Positions 34,826 through 43,978 of a stretch of 64,000 nucleotides of DNA are shown piece by piece; within the stretch, counting starts at the first letter, position 1; each line of letters opens with the position of its first letter. A model generated the notes under the pieces. That model was not told where the DNA came from and made no database searches. It saw only the letters and a list, made by a program, of their open reading frames with translations. A program made the position numbers and the translations under genes. Location of the stretch: NCBI GenBank assembly GCA_002367105.1, contig DFCS01000044.1, positions 248,124-312,123 of the forward strand, in the 5' to 3' direction. Source of the DNA: Hungatella sp. UBA3048. GTDB lineage: Bacteria; Bacillota; Clostridia; Lachnospirales; Lachnospiraceae.

Positions 34826-34830
34826 GCGGA

Positions 34831-35319
34831 CTATACGGTAATGTCACCGGCGTTAAAGGTTTCCACCGGGCGGTCCCACAGCGGTGCGATGAAATCCATG
34901 CGCTGGCTGTCGTAGGTAAGATAGATACCATGTTTGGGCGGCCAATTGAGCATCATCTCAAAACGGTCGTCCTCCGTCATGGATCTTTCAGAAAAGTAGA
35001 TGTAAAGGGTGCCGGTCTTATTGGGATTGTTACGGTGGAACAGGTTGCTTCCTGCCACACCCACTTCCCGGATTTGCTCCCTGCGCAGTCTGCCAACGCA
35101 TCTGCCCGCAATAGTACGTCGCACTTCATCCGGACCAATATGGACCACAGAGCCGTAAAGAACGGCCAGCGCCGCAAATACAATTCCAATTACTGCAAAG
35201 ATCACCGCAGAACCAGGACGCTGCACAGGAACCATACAGCATGCAAGGACCAGCAATAAGACGCTGGTGCCACTGCAGATTATGCATTTTCCGGGATCTA
35301 CAATATAATGACGTTCCAT
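34831..35319 (-). CDS. Small membrane protein with cytosolic domain, function unknown
   Basis: The 162-residue protein on the reverse strand has two hydrophobic segments (about 13-29 and 35-54) and a soluble C-terminal part with VHIGPDEVRRTIAGRCVGRL, TGTLYIYFSERSMTEDDRFE and LNWPPKHGIYLTYDSQRMDF. The pattern looks like a conserved Clostridial family with a PH-like domain, but I cannot name it. The ATG at 35319 has AAGAGG upstream; a TTG at 35325 is a less likely start. It has its own promoter, so it is independent of the sulfatase operon it interrupts. Confidence 0.7.
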   Translation of the reverse strand: MERHYIVDPGKCIICSGTSVLLLVLACCMVPVQRPGSAVIFAVIGIVFAALAVLYGSVVHIGPDEVRRTIAGRCVGRLRREQIREVGVAGSNLFHRNNPNKTGTLYIYFSERSMTEDDRFEMMLNWPPKHGIYLTYDSQRMDFIAPLWDRPVETFNAGDITV

Positions 35320-35357
35320 ATGCAAAAACCTCTTTTCATGTAAATTTAATTACCTGC

Positions 35358-35386
35358 ATTATAATGGAAAATCATGCGGTGTGCAA
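35358..35386 (-). promoter_or_regulatory. Promoter of the reverse-strand membrane protein gene
   Basis: On the reverse strand TTGCAC (35381-35386), a 17-base spacer and TATAAT (35358-35363). A forward TATAAT overlaps it (35360-35365) and could serve the next sulfatase, but no good forward -35 is visible. Confidence 0.65.
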
Positions 35387-35460
35387 GAAAAATGAACAGG
35401 CTCTGTCCCCGGGGATGTTTCCCCACCAGACTGTAACAAGATAAAGGAGAACAAAAAAAC

Positions 35461-36867
35461 ATGGCAGTAAACGTACTTTTATTATTGGCAGATGATATGA
35501 ACTATAATACCATCGGCTGCTTTGGCTGTCCGATGGACGATATATCACCCAATTTAGATCACCTTGCAAGTGAAGGGATCTGCTTCGACAATGCTCATGT
35601 CAGCATTGCCGTATGTCAGCCGTCCCGCCAGAGCATGCTGACGGGGCTGTACCCCCATCATAATGGGGCACTGGGTTTTGAACCCATTCGTGAGGATGTT
35701 ACCACACTGCCTGAGGTGCTGCGCGAGAATGGCTATTATAATGGCATTATCGGGAAAACAAAGCACTGTGCTCCAGAGCATAAATTTGCCTGGGATTATT
35801 TTAAGAACACTCAGAACGCCCAGAACTGCTACGGACGAAGTCCTTACATCTATGGACGCGATGCCGCGGAGTTCTTTGCTAATGCAAAGGCAGAAGGCAA
35901 ACCATTTTTCCTCATGGCAAATTCTCATGATCCCCACCGCCCGTTTGCCGGCAGTGAGGATGAACTGACAAAATTTTTCGGTTTCCATACCTACGCTTCC
36001 CGTTACTATACTCCTGAGGAGGCGTGGGTTCCGGGCTTTCTGCCCGATATCCCGGATGTCCGCAAGGAGCTGGCACAATATTACTCCAGCTGCCACCGAT
36101 GCGATGAGACCATCGGCGAGGTATTGAAAGCACTGGAGGAGTCCGGGATGGCGGATGACACCCTGGTGATTTTTATGAGTGATAATGGGATGGCATTTCC
36201 ATTTTCAAAGGCCAATTGCTATTTAAACAGCACAAAGACCCCATTCATCGCCCGATGGCGGGGACATATCAGTCCGGGAAGCCGGAACCATGAAGATTAC
36301 ATTGCCGGGATTGATTACACGGCAACCGTTTTGGAGGCAGTAGGGCTTGCAGATGCACTGCCGGGCGATGGACGCAGTTATCTGCCGCTGCTCATGGGGG
36401 AAAAGCAGGATGGACGTGATATGGTCTTTACCCAATTCAACACCACAGCCATGAATAAATCATACCCGATGCGCTGCATCCAGAGTAAGCAGTTTGGTTA
36501 TATTTTTAATGCATGGGCAGATGGGGAGACTTATTACAAGAATGAATCCATGAGCGGGCTGTCCTTCCGGGCGATGCAGGCGGCAGGCGAAGAAGACCAG
36601 GAGATTGCCGAGCGGGTGCGGTTCTTAAACTACAGATGCAGGGAAGAGTTTTATGATTTTTCCAAGGATCCGGATGCCCTGCATAACTTAATTGATGACA
36701 CGCAGCAGGAGCGGATTGAGGAATTCCGGAATTTATTGGAATCATTTATGCGTGAGAGCGGGGATCCGGTGCTGCCGGCATATGAAGCGTATGCGGCGCA
36801 GCGGAAAGAAAAGCAGAACCAGTCAGATGGCAAAATGAAAGGAGAAGAAACTCATGAAATTATATAA
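35461..36867 (+). CDS. Type I sulfatase, Cys-type, cytoplasmic (locus B, second)
   Basis: The 468-residue protein has N-terminal metal segment LLADDMNYN, maturation motif C52-Q-P-S-R56 followed by QSMLTGLYPHHNGALGFEP, and MSDNGMAFPFSKANCY at the distal site. The C-Q-P-S-R form and the ADDMN start resemble the heparan/N-sulfoglucosamine sulfohydrolase-like branch, but this is only a resemblance. No signal peptide. RBS AAAGGAG. It overlaps the GH3 gene by 14 bases, so the two are probably made together. Confidence 0.88.
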   Translation: MAVNVLLLLADDMNYNTIGCFGCPMDDISPNLDHLASEGICFDNAHVSIAVCQPSRQSMLTGLYPHHNGALGFEPIREDVTTLPEVLRENGYYNGIIGKTKHCAPEHKFAWDYFKNTQNAQNCYGRSPYIYGRDAAEFFANAKAEGKPFFLMANSHDPHRPFAGSEDELTKFFGFHTYASRYYTPEEAWVPGFLPDIPDVRKELAQYYSSCHRCDETIGEVLKALEESGMADDTLVIFMSDNGMAFPFSKANCYLNSTKTPFIARWRGHISPGSRNHEDYIAGIDYTATVLEAVGLADALPGDGRSYLPLLMGEKQDGRDMVFTQFNTTAMNKSYPMRCIQSKQFGYIFNAWADGETYYKNESMSGLSFRAMQAAGEEDQEIAERVRFLNYRCREEFYDFSKDPDALHNLIDDTQQERIEEFRNLLESFMRESGDPVLPAYEAYAAQRKEKQNQSDGKMKGEETHEII

Positions 36868-39313
36868 AGACGCATCCCAGCCGACAGCCAAACGGGTCGA
36901 AGATCTTTTAGCCCGTATGACCCTGGAGGAGAAAGTAGCGCAGCTCTGCGGCGATCTGCCGATGGAACTGGCAGCTGACGGCATGCCTACTACACATAAG
37001 CTGCGGGAGAAATTCCCGGATGGACTGGGGCGCCTTACTCAGTATTCAACGATGGGGCTTGCTGATCCTCAACGGATCGCCCATTTATCCAACGTACTGC
37101 AAAAATATTTTGTGGAGGAAACCCGTTTAGGAATCCCGGTGGCATTGCAGTCGGAGAACCTTTGCGGCTATCCGGCGATGGGGGGAACGATGTTTCCTTC
37201 CCAGATTAACCTTGGGTGTACCTGGGAACCAGAGCTTGCCCAGCAGATGAGTGCCGTCATTGGAAGGGAATCCCGTGCTGTAGGTATTAATTCCGCTATG
37301 AGTCCGGTGGTGGATGTAGTGCGTGATCATCGCTGGGGACGGGTTTATGAGACCTACGGAGAGGATCCTTATCTCAACAGCCAGATGGGAATTCATTATG
37401 TCCGCGGAATGCAGGCGGATAAAGAACACGGTGTGGCCTGCATTGCCAAGCATTTCCTGGGCTATTCTGAGTCCCAGGGAGGACTGAATACCGCCACTGC
37501 AAGGATCACGGACCGGGAGCTCTATGAGGTCTTTGCCACCCCCTTTGAGGCGGCAATGCGTGAGGCAGATGTGAGCTCTGTGATGGCAAATTATGGAGAG
37601 ATCGATGGCATGTGCGTGGTGGCAAATAAAAAAATTGCACATGACCTGCTGCGTGATACCATGAAATTTGAAGGAATTCTCACTTCTGACGGGGCAGGAA
37701 TATTAAAGACCTATACAGATTTTAAAACCGCGCAGACTTATGAGGAAGCCGGATATCTTGCAAAGAAGGCGGGAACAGACACAGAAATCCCCGTAGGAGC
37801 TGCATTCCGGCGCCTGCCTGAATATGTCCGGAATGGGATGCTGGATGAAGCATTGATTGATGAGTCCGTACGAAGAGTTCTGAAGGTAAAGTTCGAATAC
37901 GGATTATTTGAGCACCCATATATTGATGAGGAACGGGTAAGAGAATCATTGAACAATACTCAAAAAAACAAATTATCTGCAGAGATTGCTGCAAAATCGT
38001 TGGTTTTGCTGAAGAACGAAGAGGTTCTGCCGCTGCAAAAAGGACAAACTCTTGCCGTGGTGGGACCGCATGCGGACAGCCTACGCTATCCGGTAAGCGG
38101 GTATACATTCCCGGCTTATGTTGAAATGATCTCAGCGGCAGGAAACGGCCAGGAGGTCAGCATCGGAGGCATGGCAGATGAGGCGAGAAAGAAAAACAAT
38201 CAGCCGGACAGCGGCAATTCCAATCCCTTCACAGTTTTATCCCGTACCATCAGTGCGGAAGACATGAGAAAGATCGGAGATATGAATCACGTTTTGCGTG
38301 ACATGGGTGCCCGGAGCTTGCGGGAGGCTCTCTCGGAGCGCTTTACAGTCAATTATGCAGAGGGCTGCCATATCAATGATGATGATGAGATAGGAATTCC
38401 GGCAGCCGTAGCGGCGGCGCAGGAAAGCGATGTGGTAATCATGGCATGTGGCGGCAACTGCGGCTGGGTGAACGTCACCGGCGGTGAAGGCAAGGACCGA
38501 TGTACTCTGGATTTGCCGGGAGCACAGCAGAAGCTTCTGGAGGCTGTGGCGGCAACAGGCAAGCCGGTGGTGCTGGTGCTCTATGGTCCGGGAATTTTTG
38601 CCCTGCCATGGGCATATGAGCATGCATCCGCTATAGTCCAGGCGTGGATGCCGGGACAGTATGCCGGCAAGGTAGTGTCTGATGTACTGGATGGAACAAT
38701 TAACCCAGGAGGTAAGCTCACTACCACCATTCCCCGCAGTGTGGGGCAGACGCCGGTGACCTATAATCACCGTATGGGAAGCGGCTATGCTTCCGGTACT
38801 GACTCGATGAAAAGCGCGATTTTTACCGGCGGTTATGTGGACCAGTCAAGCCAGCCTCTGTTCCCGTTTGGGCATGGGCTTAGCTTTACCAGCTTTGCCA
38901 TCAGCGATGGCAGTATAAAATCCCATGAGGTTCCCACAGACGGCACCATCATGGTATCCTGCTGTGTGGAGAACACGGGGACCCGTACTGGTGATGAGGT
39001 GGTGCAGCTCTATTACCGCACCATCGGTGCTCATGTGGTCCGTCCGGTCAGACAGCTTGCCGGCTTTAAACGTGTCACCCTTCAGCCGGGTGAGAAAAAA
39101 CAGGTCAGTTTTTCGCTTTCCACACGTCAAATGGGTTATTATGATGAGAACATGGAATTCGTGGTGGAGCCTGTAACGGTTGATCTGATGATTGGCACCA
39201 GTGCGGACTGCATCGCGTTTAAAGATCAGGTGGAGCTTACCGGAGAGGCGGTTCCGGTGATGGGCAGGCGTGTTTATACCTGCGGCGTGAGCGTAAAGGA
39301 GATAGGAAAATGA
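36854..39313 (+). CDS. Glycoside hydrolase family 3 enzyme
   Basis: The 819-residue protein has the GH3 TIM-barrel domain (substrate segment RDHRWGRVYETYGEDPYL near 158-175, KH at 199-200, candidate nucleophile D279 in EGILTSDGAG), the alpha/beta sandwich domain (LLKNEEVLPLQKGQTLAVVG) and a C-terminal fibronectin-III-like domain (GDEVVQLYYR, RPVRQLAGFKRVTLQPGEKK). The three-domain form is usual for beta-glucosidases and beta-xylosidases. No signal peptide, so it acts on imported oligosaccharide. Starts inside the preceding sulfatase gene with AAAGGAG upstream. Confidence 0.9.
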   Translation: MKLYKDASQPTAKRVEDLLARMTLEEKVAQLCGDLPMELAADGMPTTHKLREKFPDGLGRLTQYSTMGLADPQRIAHLSNVLQKYFVEETRLGIPVALQSENLCGYPAMGGTMFPSQINLGCTWEPELAQQMSAVIGRESRAVGINSAMSPVVDVVRDHRWGRVYETYGEDPYLNSQMGIHYVRGMQADKEHGVACIAKHFLGYSESQGGLNTATARITDRELYEVFATPFEAAMREADVSSVMANYGEIDGMCVVANKKIAHDLLRDTMKFEGILTSDGAGILKTYTDFKTAQTYEEAGYLAKKAGTDTEIPVGAAFRRLPEYVRNGMLDEALIDESVRRVLKVKFEYGLFEHPYIDEERVRESLNNTQKNKLSAEIAAKSLVLLKNEEVLPLQKGQTLAVVGPHADSLRYPVSGYTFPAYVEMISAAGNGQEVSIGGMADEARKKNNQPDSGNSNPFTVLSRTISAEDMRKIGDMNHVLRDMGARSLREALSERFTVNYAEGCHINDDDEIGIPAAVAAAQESDVVIMACGGNCGWVNVTGGEGKDRCTLDLPGAQQKLLEAVAATGKPVVLVLYGPGIFALPWAYEHASAIVQAWMPGQYAGKVVSDVLDGTINPGGKLTTTIPRSVGQTPVTYNHRMGSGYASGTDSMKSAIFTGGYVDQSSQPLFPFGHGLSFTSFAISDGSIKSHEVPTDGTIMVSCCVENTGTRTGDEVVQLYYRTIGAHVVRPVRQLAGFKRVTLQPGEKKQVSFSLSTRQMGYYDENMEFVVEPVTVDLMIGTSADCIAFKDQVELTGEAVPVMGRRVYTCGVSVKEIGK

Positions 39314-39399
39314 GCCTGAATCCGTTTGACCAGGACGGCGTAAAAGAGCACAAGCCCAGCATATGTAAGGCGCCAGGCAGGTAAGAAGGGAGAAACAAC

Positions 39400-41013
39400 G
39401 TGAAAAAACGACCGCACATTATCATTTTTAATCCCGATGAAATGCGTTGGGATACCATGGGGCATATGGGAAATCCGGCGGCAGCAACCCCGTTCTTAGA
39501 TGCGTTTGCCGGGAATGAGGCAGTGTCCTTCCGGAATGCGTTCTGCCAGAATCCGGTATGTGTTCCCAGCCGCTGCAGCTTTTTTACAGGACTGTATCCG
39601 CATGTGCACGGACATCGCACCATGAGCCATCTCCTCCATCCGGGAGAGGACAATCTGTTCTCAGAGCTGCGGGCTGCCGGATATTATGTGTGGATGAATG
39701 CCCGCAATGATTTGTTCGCCGGGCAGATTGAGGGCTGGGCGGAGTCCAATGCCGATGAGATCTTTTATGGAGGAAATGTACCGCAGGCACCGGGACCATT
39801 TGTTCCGCCGGCAGCACATCAGAAGGGGGATAAGGACCTTTATTCCCACTTTGAGGGAAAGCTGGCCCTGGATGCAGATGGAAGAAACTACAACAGTGAT
39901 GATGAGTCAGTGGATGCAGCAATAGAATTTATCAAGAACCGCAAAACAGAGCAGCCGCTGTGTATGTTTTTGGGACTGATGTTCCCTCATGTACCCTATG
40001 AGGTGGAAGATCCCTATTATTCTGCCATTGACCAGGCAAAGCTGCCGCTGCGGGTAAAGGCTGAGGAATGCTCCGGAAAATCCCGGATGCTGGATCTGAT
40101 CCGCAAATACCAGCAGCTGGATTCATATTCAGAGGAAGATTGGAACGAACTGCGTGCCATATATCTGGGCATGTGTGCAAAGATCGACGCACAGTTTCAG
40201 CGCTTGTGCGATGGGCTTAAGGCAGCCGGCATTTATGATGACTGTGCGATCTTTTTCTTAAGCGATCACGGAGATTTTGACGGAGATTACGGTTTGACGG
40301 AAAAGGCACAAAACAGTTTTGAAGACTGTCTCGTGCGTGTGCCGCTGCTTGTAAAGCCTCCGAAAGATGCAAGACTGGATGCCGGAGTCACAGATGCCTT
40401 GGCAGAGCTGGTGGATTTCTATGCCACCGCCATGGATTATGCAGGAGAGGAACTTAAGCGCACTCAGTTCGGGCGTAGTCTGCGTCCGGTGATTGAGGAC
40501 CGCAGCAGGGAGAACCGCAGCTTTGTATACTGTGAAGGCGGACGCCTCCCCGAGGAAGAGCACTGTGATGAATTCCACTCCAGCGGTCCTAATGGACCAG
40601 ATCCCAATTTCGTATATTGGCCAAAGATGATGGCACAAACGGATGACATCGCTCATGCAAAGGGGACCATGATTCGGAACCGGGACTATAAATATGTAAG
40701 CCGGATCGCAGGAGCAGATGAATTCTATGATCTGAAGGCAGATCCAATGGAGCGCGTAAACCGCATCAATGACCCGGCCTGCAAAGCAGTAATTATCCAT
40801 ATGCAGGAGGAAATGCTTAAATGGTATCAGCGTACCTGTGATCTGGTGCCATATGCCTATGACCGTAGGTTTACGGACGAGATGCTGTGGGCTAAAGTAA
40901 AGAACATCTGCCCGCCTGGAAGTGAGGCGGAAATAAAGGAAAAAATCCGAGAGGGAATGAAGCAGGGGCTTCTGATGCAGTATATCAAGAATAATTATAA
41001 CTGTGAAGATTAG
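39400..41013 (+). CDS. Type I sulfatase, Cys-type, cytoplasmic (locus B, third)
   Basis: The 537-residue protein begins KKRPHIIIFNPDEMRWDTMG, has maturation motif C54-V-P-S-R58 followed by CSFFTGLYPHVHGHRTM, and FLSDHGDFDGDYGLTEKAQN at the distal metal site. No signal peptide. It starts with GTG at 39400 after AGAAGGGAG, 86 bases after the GH3 stop. It is the last gene of locus B; no clear terminator follows. The three locus B sulfatases differ in motif and core, so they probably act on different sulfate positions. Confidence 0.88.
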   Translation: MKKRPHIIIFNPDEMRWDTMGHMGNPAAATPFLDAFAGNEAVSFRNAFCQNPVCVPSRCSFFTGLYPHVHGHRTMSHLLHPGEDNLFSELRAAGYYVWMNARNDLFAGQIEGWAESNADEIFYGGNVPQAPGPFVPPAAHQKGDKDLYSHFEGKLALDADGRNYNSDDESVDAAIEFIKNRKTEQPLCMFLGLMFPHVPYEVEDPYYSAIDQAKLPLRVKAEECSGKSRMLDLIRKYQQLDSYSEEDWNELRAIYLGMCAKIDAQFQRLCDGLKAAGIYDDCAIFFLSDHGDFDGDYGLTEKAQNSFEDCLVRVPLLVKPPKDARLDAGVTDALAELVDFYATAMDYAGEELKRTQFGRSLRPVIEDRSRENRSFVYCEGGRLPEEEHCDEFHSSGPNGPDPNFVYWPKMMAQTDDIAHAKGTMIRNRDYKYVSRIAGADEFYDLKADPMERVNRINDPACKAVIIHMQEEMLKWYQRTCDLVPYAYDRRFTDEMLWAKVKNICPPGSEAEIKEKIREGMKQGLLMQYIKNNYNCED

Positions 41014-41068
41014 GAACAGTCCGGAGTGGTAGCGTTATAAATTGCTCTATTTATACAAAAAATAAGCG

Positions 41069-41097
41069 TTGACACAGGAATAAATTAGTGATATTAT
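41069..41097 (+). promoter_or_regulatory. Promoter of the beta-glucoside operon
   Basis: TTGACA (41069-41074), a 17-base spacer and TATTAT (41092-41097). AAGCGTTGACA over the -35 resembles half a catabolite-repression (cre) site, but the full site has two mismatches. Confidence 0.75.
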
Positions 41098-41123
41098 ACC
41101 TGTAGTGTAAGAAAGAAAAAATC

Positions 41124-41147
41124 AGAAATAACAAAGTAGTTATTTCT
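41124..41147 (+). other. Extra hairpin in the leader before the antiterminator target
   Basis: AGAAATAAC (41124-41132) and GTTATTTCT (41139-41147) form a perfect 9-bp stem near the 5' end of the predicted transcript, ahead of the RAT element. It may stabilise the mRNA. Confidence 0.5.
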
Positions 41148-41150
41148 TGA

Positions 41151-41248
41151 GTTATGTTACTGGCAAGCAGGCAGAACTCAGATTCCATATTAATCATCCC
41201 ATGTTTCCTGGGTAAATTAGTATGTAATCTGAGTTTTTTTGTTTTTTT
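41151..41248 (+). promoter_or_regulatory. RAT antiterminator target and overlapping terminator of the beta-glucoside operon
   Basis: TTATGTTACTGGCAAGCAGG followed by CAGAACTC (within 41151-41178) matches the ribonucleic antiterminator sequence bound by LicT/BglG proteins. Its end overlaps the 5' arm AACTCAGATT (41175-41184) of a terminator whose 3' arm is AATCTGAGTT (41226-41235), followed by T runs to 41248. Protein binding would block the terminator. Confidence 0.85.
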
Positions 41249-41265
41249 CTTGAAAGGAGTACACG

Positions 41266-42111
41266 GTGCGGGTAAAAAAGATCCTGAATAATAACATTGC
41301 AATTGTTGAAAAAGGTGGCCATGAATCTATTGTCTATTCAACAGGAATTTCGTTCAAAAAGAAAGTTGGCCAACAAATTACAGATTCTGAAATCGAAAAG
41401 ACGTATGTATTAGATTCAAAAGACCGCCTTGAGCATTTAAGCTATTTACTTACCAATACCGATGAGAAAACCATTGGCCTGATCAATGATCTGGTTGAAT
41501 ACGGAGAAAAGGTATTGGAACAAAAAGCAAATGATTATTTATATCTGGCCTTGCTCGACCATATTACGTTTGCCTGGAAACGAGGAAAGAAAAATCAGTT
41601 TATCCGCAGTCCTTTATCCTGGGAGGTTCAAAAATTTTATCCGGTTTATTATAAAATCGGCCTCCATGCTTTGCAGATGATGAGAGAATGCTATCAAATT
41701 GATTTTCCCGATGACGAAGCCGTTTCAATCGCCTTGCACTTTGTAAATATCCAGGAAGAAAAATCTCTTCTGGATGAAAAAATCAAAGATATGGAAACAC
41801 TGCAGGATTTGCTGAACATTATCAAATATCACTTTAATCTCTCTTTTGATGAATCCTCCATGAACTATATGCGGTTAGTAACCCATCTTCAGTATTTTAT
41901 TGAACGATTAAGAAAAGAAAAGATTCATGGACAAAGTGATTCCATTTTATTTCAGCAGGTAAAGGAGATTTACCCCTATGCTTACACTGCAGTAGAAAAA
42001 ATTGATATTTATGTAAAGAAAAAGTTTGATCAGCATTTATCGCAAGATGAATATGCGTATTTAATGATACACATTAACCGCATTTTGGAAAGAAAGGACA
42101 ACAAATCATGA
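41266..42111 (+). CDS. licT: BglG/LicT-family transcriptional antiterminator
   Basis: The 281-residue protein has the N-terminal CAT RNA-binding domain (about 1-55, VKKILNNNIAIVEKGGHESI) and two PRD domains with conserved histidines (LLDHITFAWKRG; VSIALHFVNIQ; MRLVTHLQYFIERL; YLMIHINRIL). PTS-dependent phosphorylation of the PRDs sets its activity, so the operon is read through when the sugar is transported. It starts with GTG at 41266 after AAAGGAG and overlaps the PTS gene (ATGA). Confidence 0.93.
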   Translation: MRVKKILNNNIAIVEKGGHESIVYSTGISFKKKVGQQITDSEIEKTYVLDSKDRLEHLSYLLTNTDEKTIGLINDLVEYGEKVLEQKANDYLYLALLDHITFAWKRGKKNQFIRSPLSWEVQKFYPVYYKIGLHALQMMRECYQIDFPDDEAVSIALHFVNIQEEKSLLDEKIKDMETLQDLLNIIKYHFNLSFDESSMNYMRLVTHLQYFIERLRKEKIHGQSDSILFQQVKEIYPYAYTAVEKIDIYVKKKFDQHLSQDEYAYLMIHINRILERKDNKS

Positions 42112-43976
42112 AATACCAACAGTTTAACCAGCAGATCATTGAATTAATCGGCGGCAAAAATAACATTCAGGCAGTTGTTCACTGTATGACACGTTTACGT
42201 TTTAGTTTAAAGGATAAAAGAAAAGCTAAGACAGAGGAAATTAAAAATTTAAAAGGCGTTATCGATGTGGTCGATAACAATGTTGCTTACCAGATTATTG
42301 TAGGAACTCACGTAAATGAAGTATACAAAGAACTGGTGGATATGCTTGGCATCAATACCGGCGAAGAAGGTATCCTGAAACGTAAGAATAAAAATTTTGT
42401 GAAGGCTGCCTTGGACGTTGTGTCAGAATCTATGAATCCTATCTTGGAACCAATCATTTGTGCCGGATTACTTGCAGCGTTTTTATCCATTGTTTCCCTT
42501 ACTGGACTGATTTCACCTGAGAGTCCCACATATCAAATATTTGATGCATTACGAAATGCTGTTTTCTATTTCCTGCCTGTTTTTATGGCAATGAGCTGTG
42601 CCAAAAGATTAGGGGTAAGCCCTTACCTGGCAGTGGCTTTAGCGGCAACTATTTTGTCCGGATCAATTAATGGAGTAGAAGGACTGAGCTTATTCACCAT
42701 TCCATTGCCTCAAATTACGTACTCCAATAGTTTTATACCTATTTTATTAGCTGTTTGGTTTATGGGATATGTAACAAAAATTGTAAAAAGGATAGTTCCA
42801 ACTGCCTTACAGTACTTTTTAACTCCTTTACTGATTATGGTTGTTATGCTTCCGGCAACCTTGTTGGTCTTTGGACCTTTAGGATTTTATCTGGGAGAAG
42901 GAATCATTGCGTTCTTTAATCTTCTGATGAAATACGTGGGCAGCTGGTTTGTTATGATGCTTTACTCTGCATTGCAGCCATTTATTATCATGCTGGGGGC
43001 AGGCAATTTTATTATGCCGGTAGTCGCTTCCCTCATTGCCTCCAATGGTTATGATCCTGCGTTTATTTCTTCTTGCACGATTTCCGATATTGCTGTCGGC
43101 GGTGCGATGCTAGGGTACTTTTTGCGGACAAAAAACAGCAAGCAAAAACAGCTGTTCGGAACTGTGACACTGTCTGCCATCTTAGGTGTTACGGAACCTG
43201 CTATTTATGGTGTTTTTGTTAAATTTCGCCGGCCGTTTGTAGCGGTTATGATCGGCGGCGGTTTAGGCGGACTGTTTGCAGGAATTACAGGAGTTAAAGC
43301 TTATTCCATCGCATGGGGCCTGTTTGGCTTACCGGCTTACATTGGTACTGGAGATTTTAAAAACTTATGGCTGATGGTTTCAGCAGTTATTATTAGTTTT
43401 GTGGGAGCAGCGATTGTTTCTTATATATTAGGCGTGCCAACTGAAGATGATAATGCTGAAAAAGAAAGTCCAGGTGAAATAACGGGCGAGAACCCTAATT
43501 TTCGAACAATTTCTTTATCAACTGCCGCCGAAGGCCAATTAGTACAATTAACAGAAGTAAAGGATCAGGCATTCTCCACTGGGGCTTTAGGGAAAGGGGT
43601 GGGAATCATCCCGAGGAAGGACACCATCTATGCACCAGTTGACGGGGAAGTTGCCGCCGTTTTTCCTACAAAACATGCGATAGGAATTAAGGGTGACCAA
43701 GGCGAAGAAGTTTTGATTCATATCGGCATTGATACTGTGAAACTTGAAGGAAAACATTTCGAGGTTATGGTTAATCAAGGAGACGTTGTTAAAAGAGGAC
43801 AAAAGCTGGCGATCGTAGACTTTGAAAGCATCGTAGATGATGGTTATGATCCCACTGTAATTGTTATCATAACAAATACCAATGATTATTTAGATGTAAT
43901 TCCTGAAGGAAGTAAACAAGTTCACATAGATGATCCGATTATGAATATTGTCCTGGAACAGGAGCAAAGTAAATAA
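42108..43976 (+). CDS. bglP: Beta-glucoside PTS EIIBCA
   Basis: The 622-residue single-chain permease has an EIIB domain with the phosphorylated cysteine in AVVHCMTRLRFSL (C26), an EIIC domain of about ten hydrophobic segments (100-450, including GVTEPAIYGV), and an EIIA domain at the C-terminus (DTIYAPVDGEVAAVF, VLIHIGIDTVKLEGKHF). It imports and phosphorylates aryl- or cello-type beta-glucosides. It overlaps licT by 4 bases and is followed 2 bases later by the GH1 gene. Confidence 0.93.
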   Translation: MKYQQFNQQIIELIGGKNNIQAVVHCMTRLRFSLKDKRKAKTEEIKNLKGVIDVVDNNVAYQIIVGTHVNEVYKELVDMLGINTGEEGILKRKNKNFVKAALDVVSESMNPILEPIICAGLLAAFLSIVSLTGLISPESPTYQIFDALRNAVFYFLPVFMAMSCAKRLGVSPYLAVALAATILSGSINGVEGLSLFTIPLPQITYSNSFIPILLAVWFMGYVTKIVKRIVPTALQYFLTPLLIMVVMLPATLLVFGPLGFYLGEGIIAFFNLLMKYVGSWFVMMLYSALQPFIIMLGAGNFIMPVVASLIASNGYDPAFISSCTISDIAVGGAMLGYFLRTKNSKQKQLFGTVTLSAILGVTEPAIYGVFVKFRRPFVAVMIGGGLGGLFAGITGVKAYSIAWGLFGLPAYIGTGDFKNLWLMVSAVIISFVGAAIVSYILGVPTEDDNAEKESPGEITGENPNFRTISLSTAAEGQLVQLTEVKDQAFSTGALGKGVGIIPRKDTIYAPVDGEVAAVFPTKHAIGIKGDQGEEVLIHIGIDTVKLEGKHFEVMVNQGDVVKRGQKLAIVDFESIVDDGYDPTVIVIITNTNDYLDVIPEGSKQVHIDDPIMNIVLEQEQSK

Positions 43977-43978
43977 CT

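Noticed and set aside
34777..35259. Forward ORF of 160 codons opposite the reverse-strand membrane protein gene
   Set aside because: Its product is basic and low in recognisable structure and it has no RBS. The reverse-strand frame has a promoter, an RBS, two TM segments and a normal composition.
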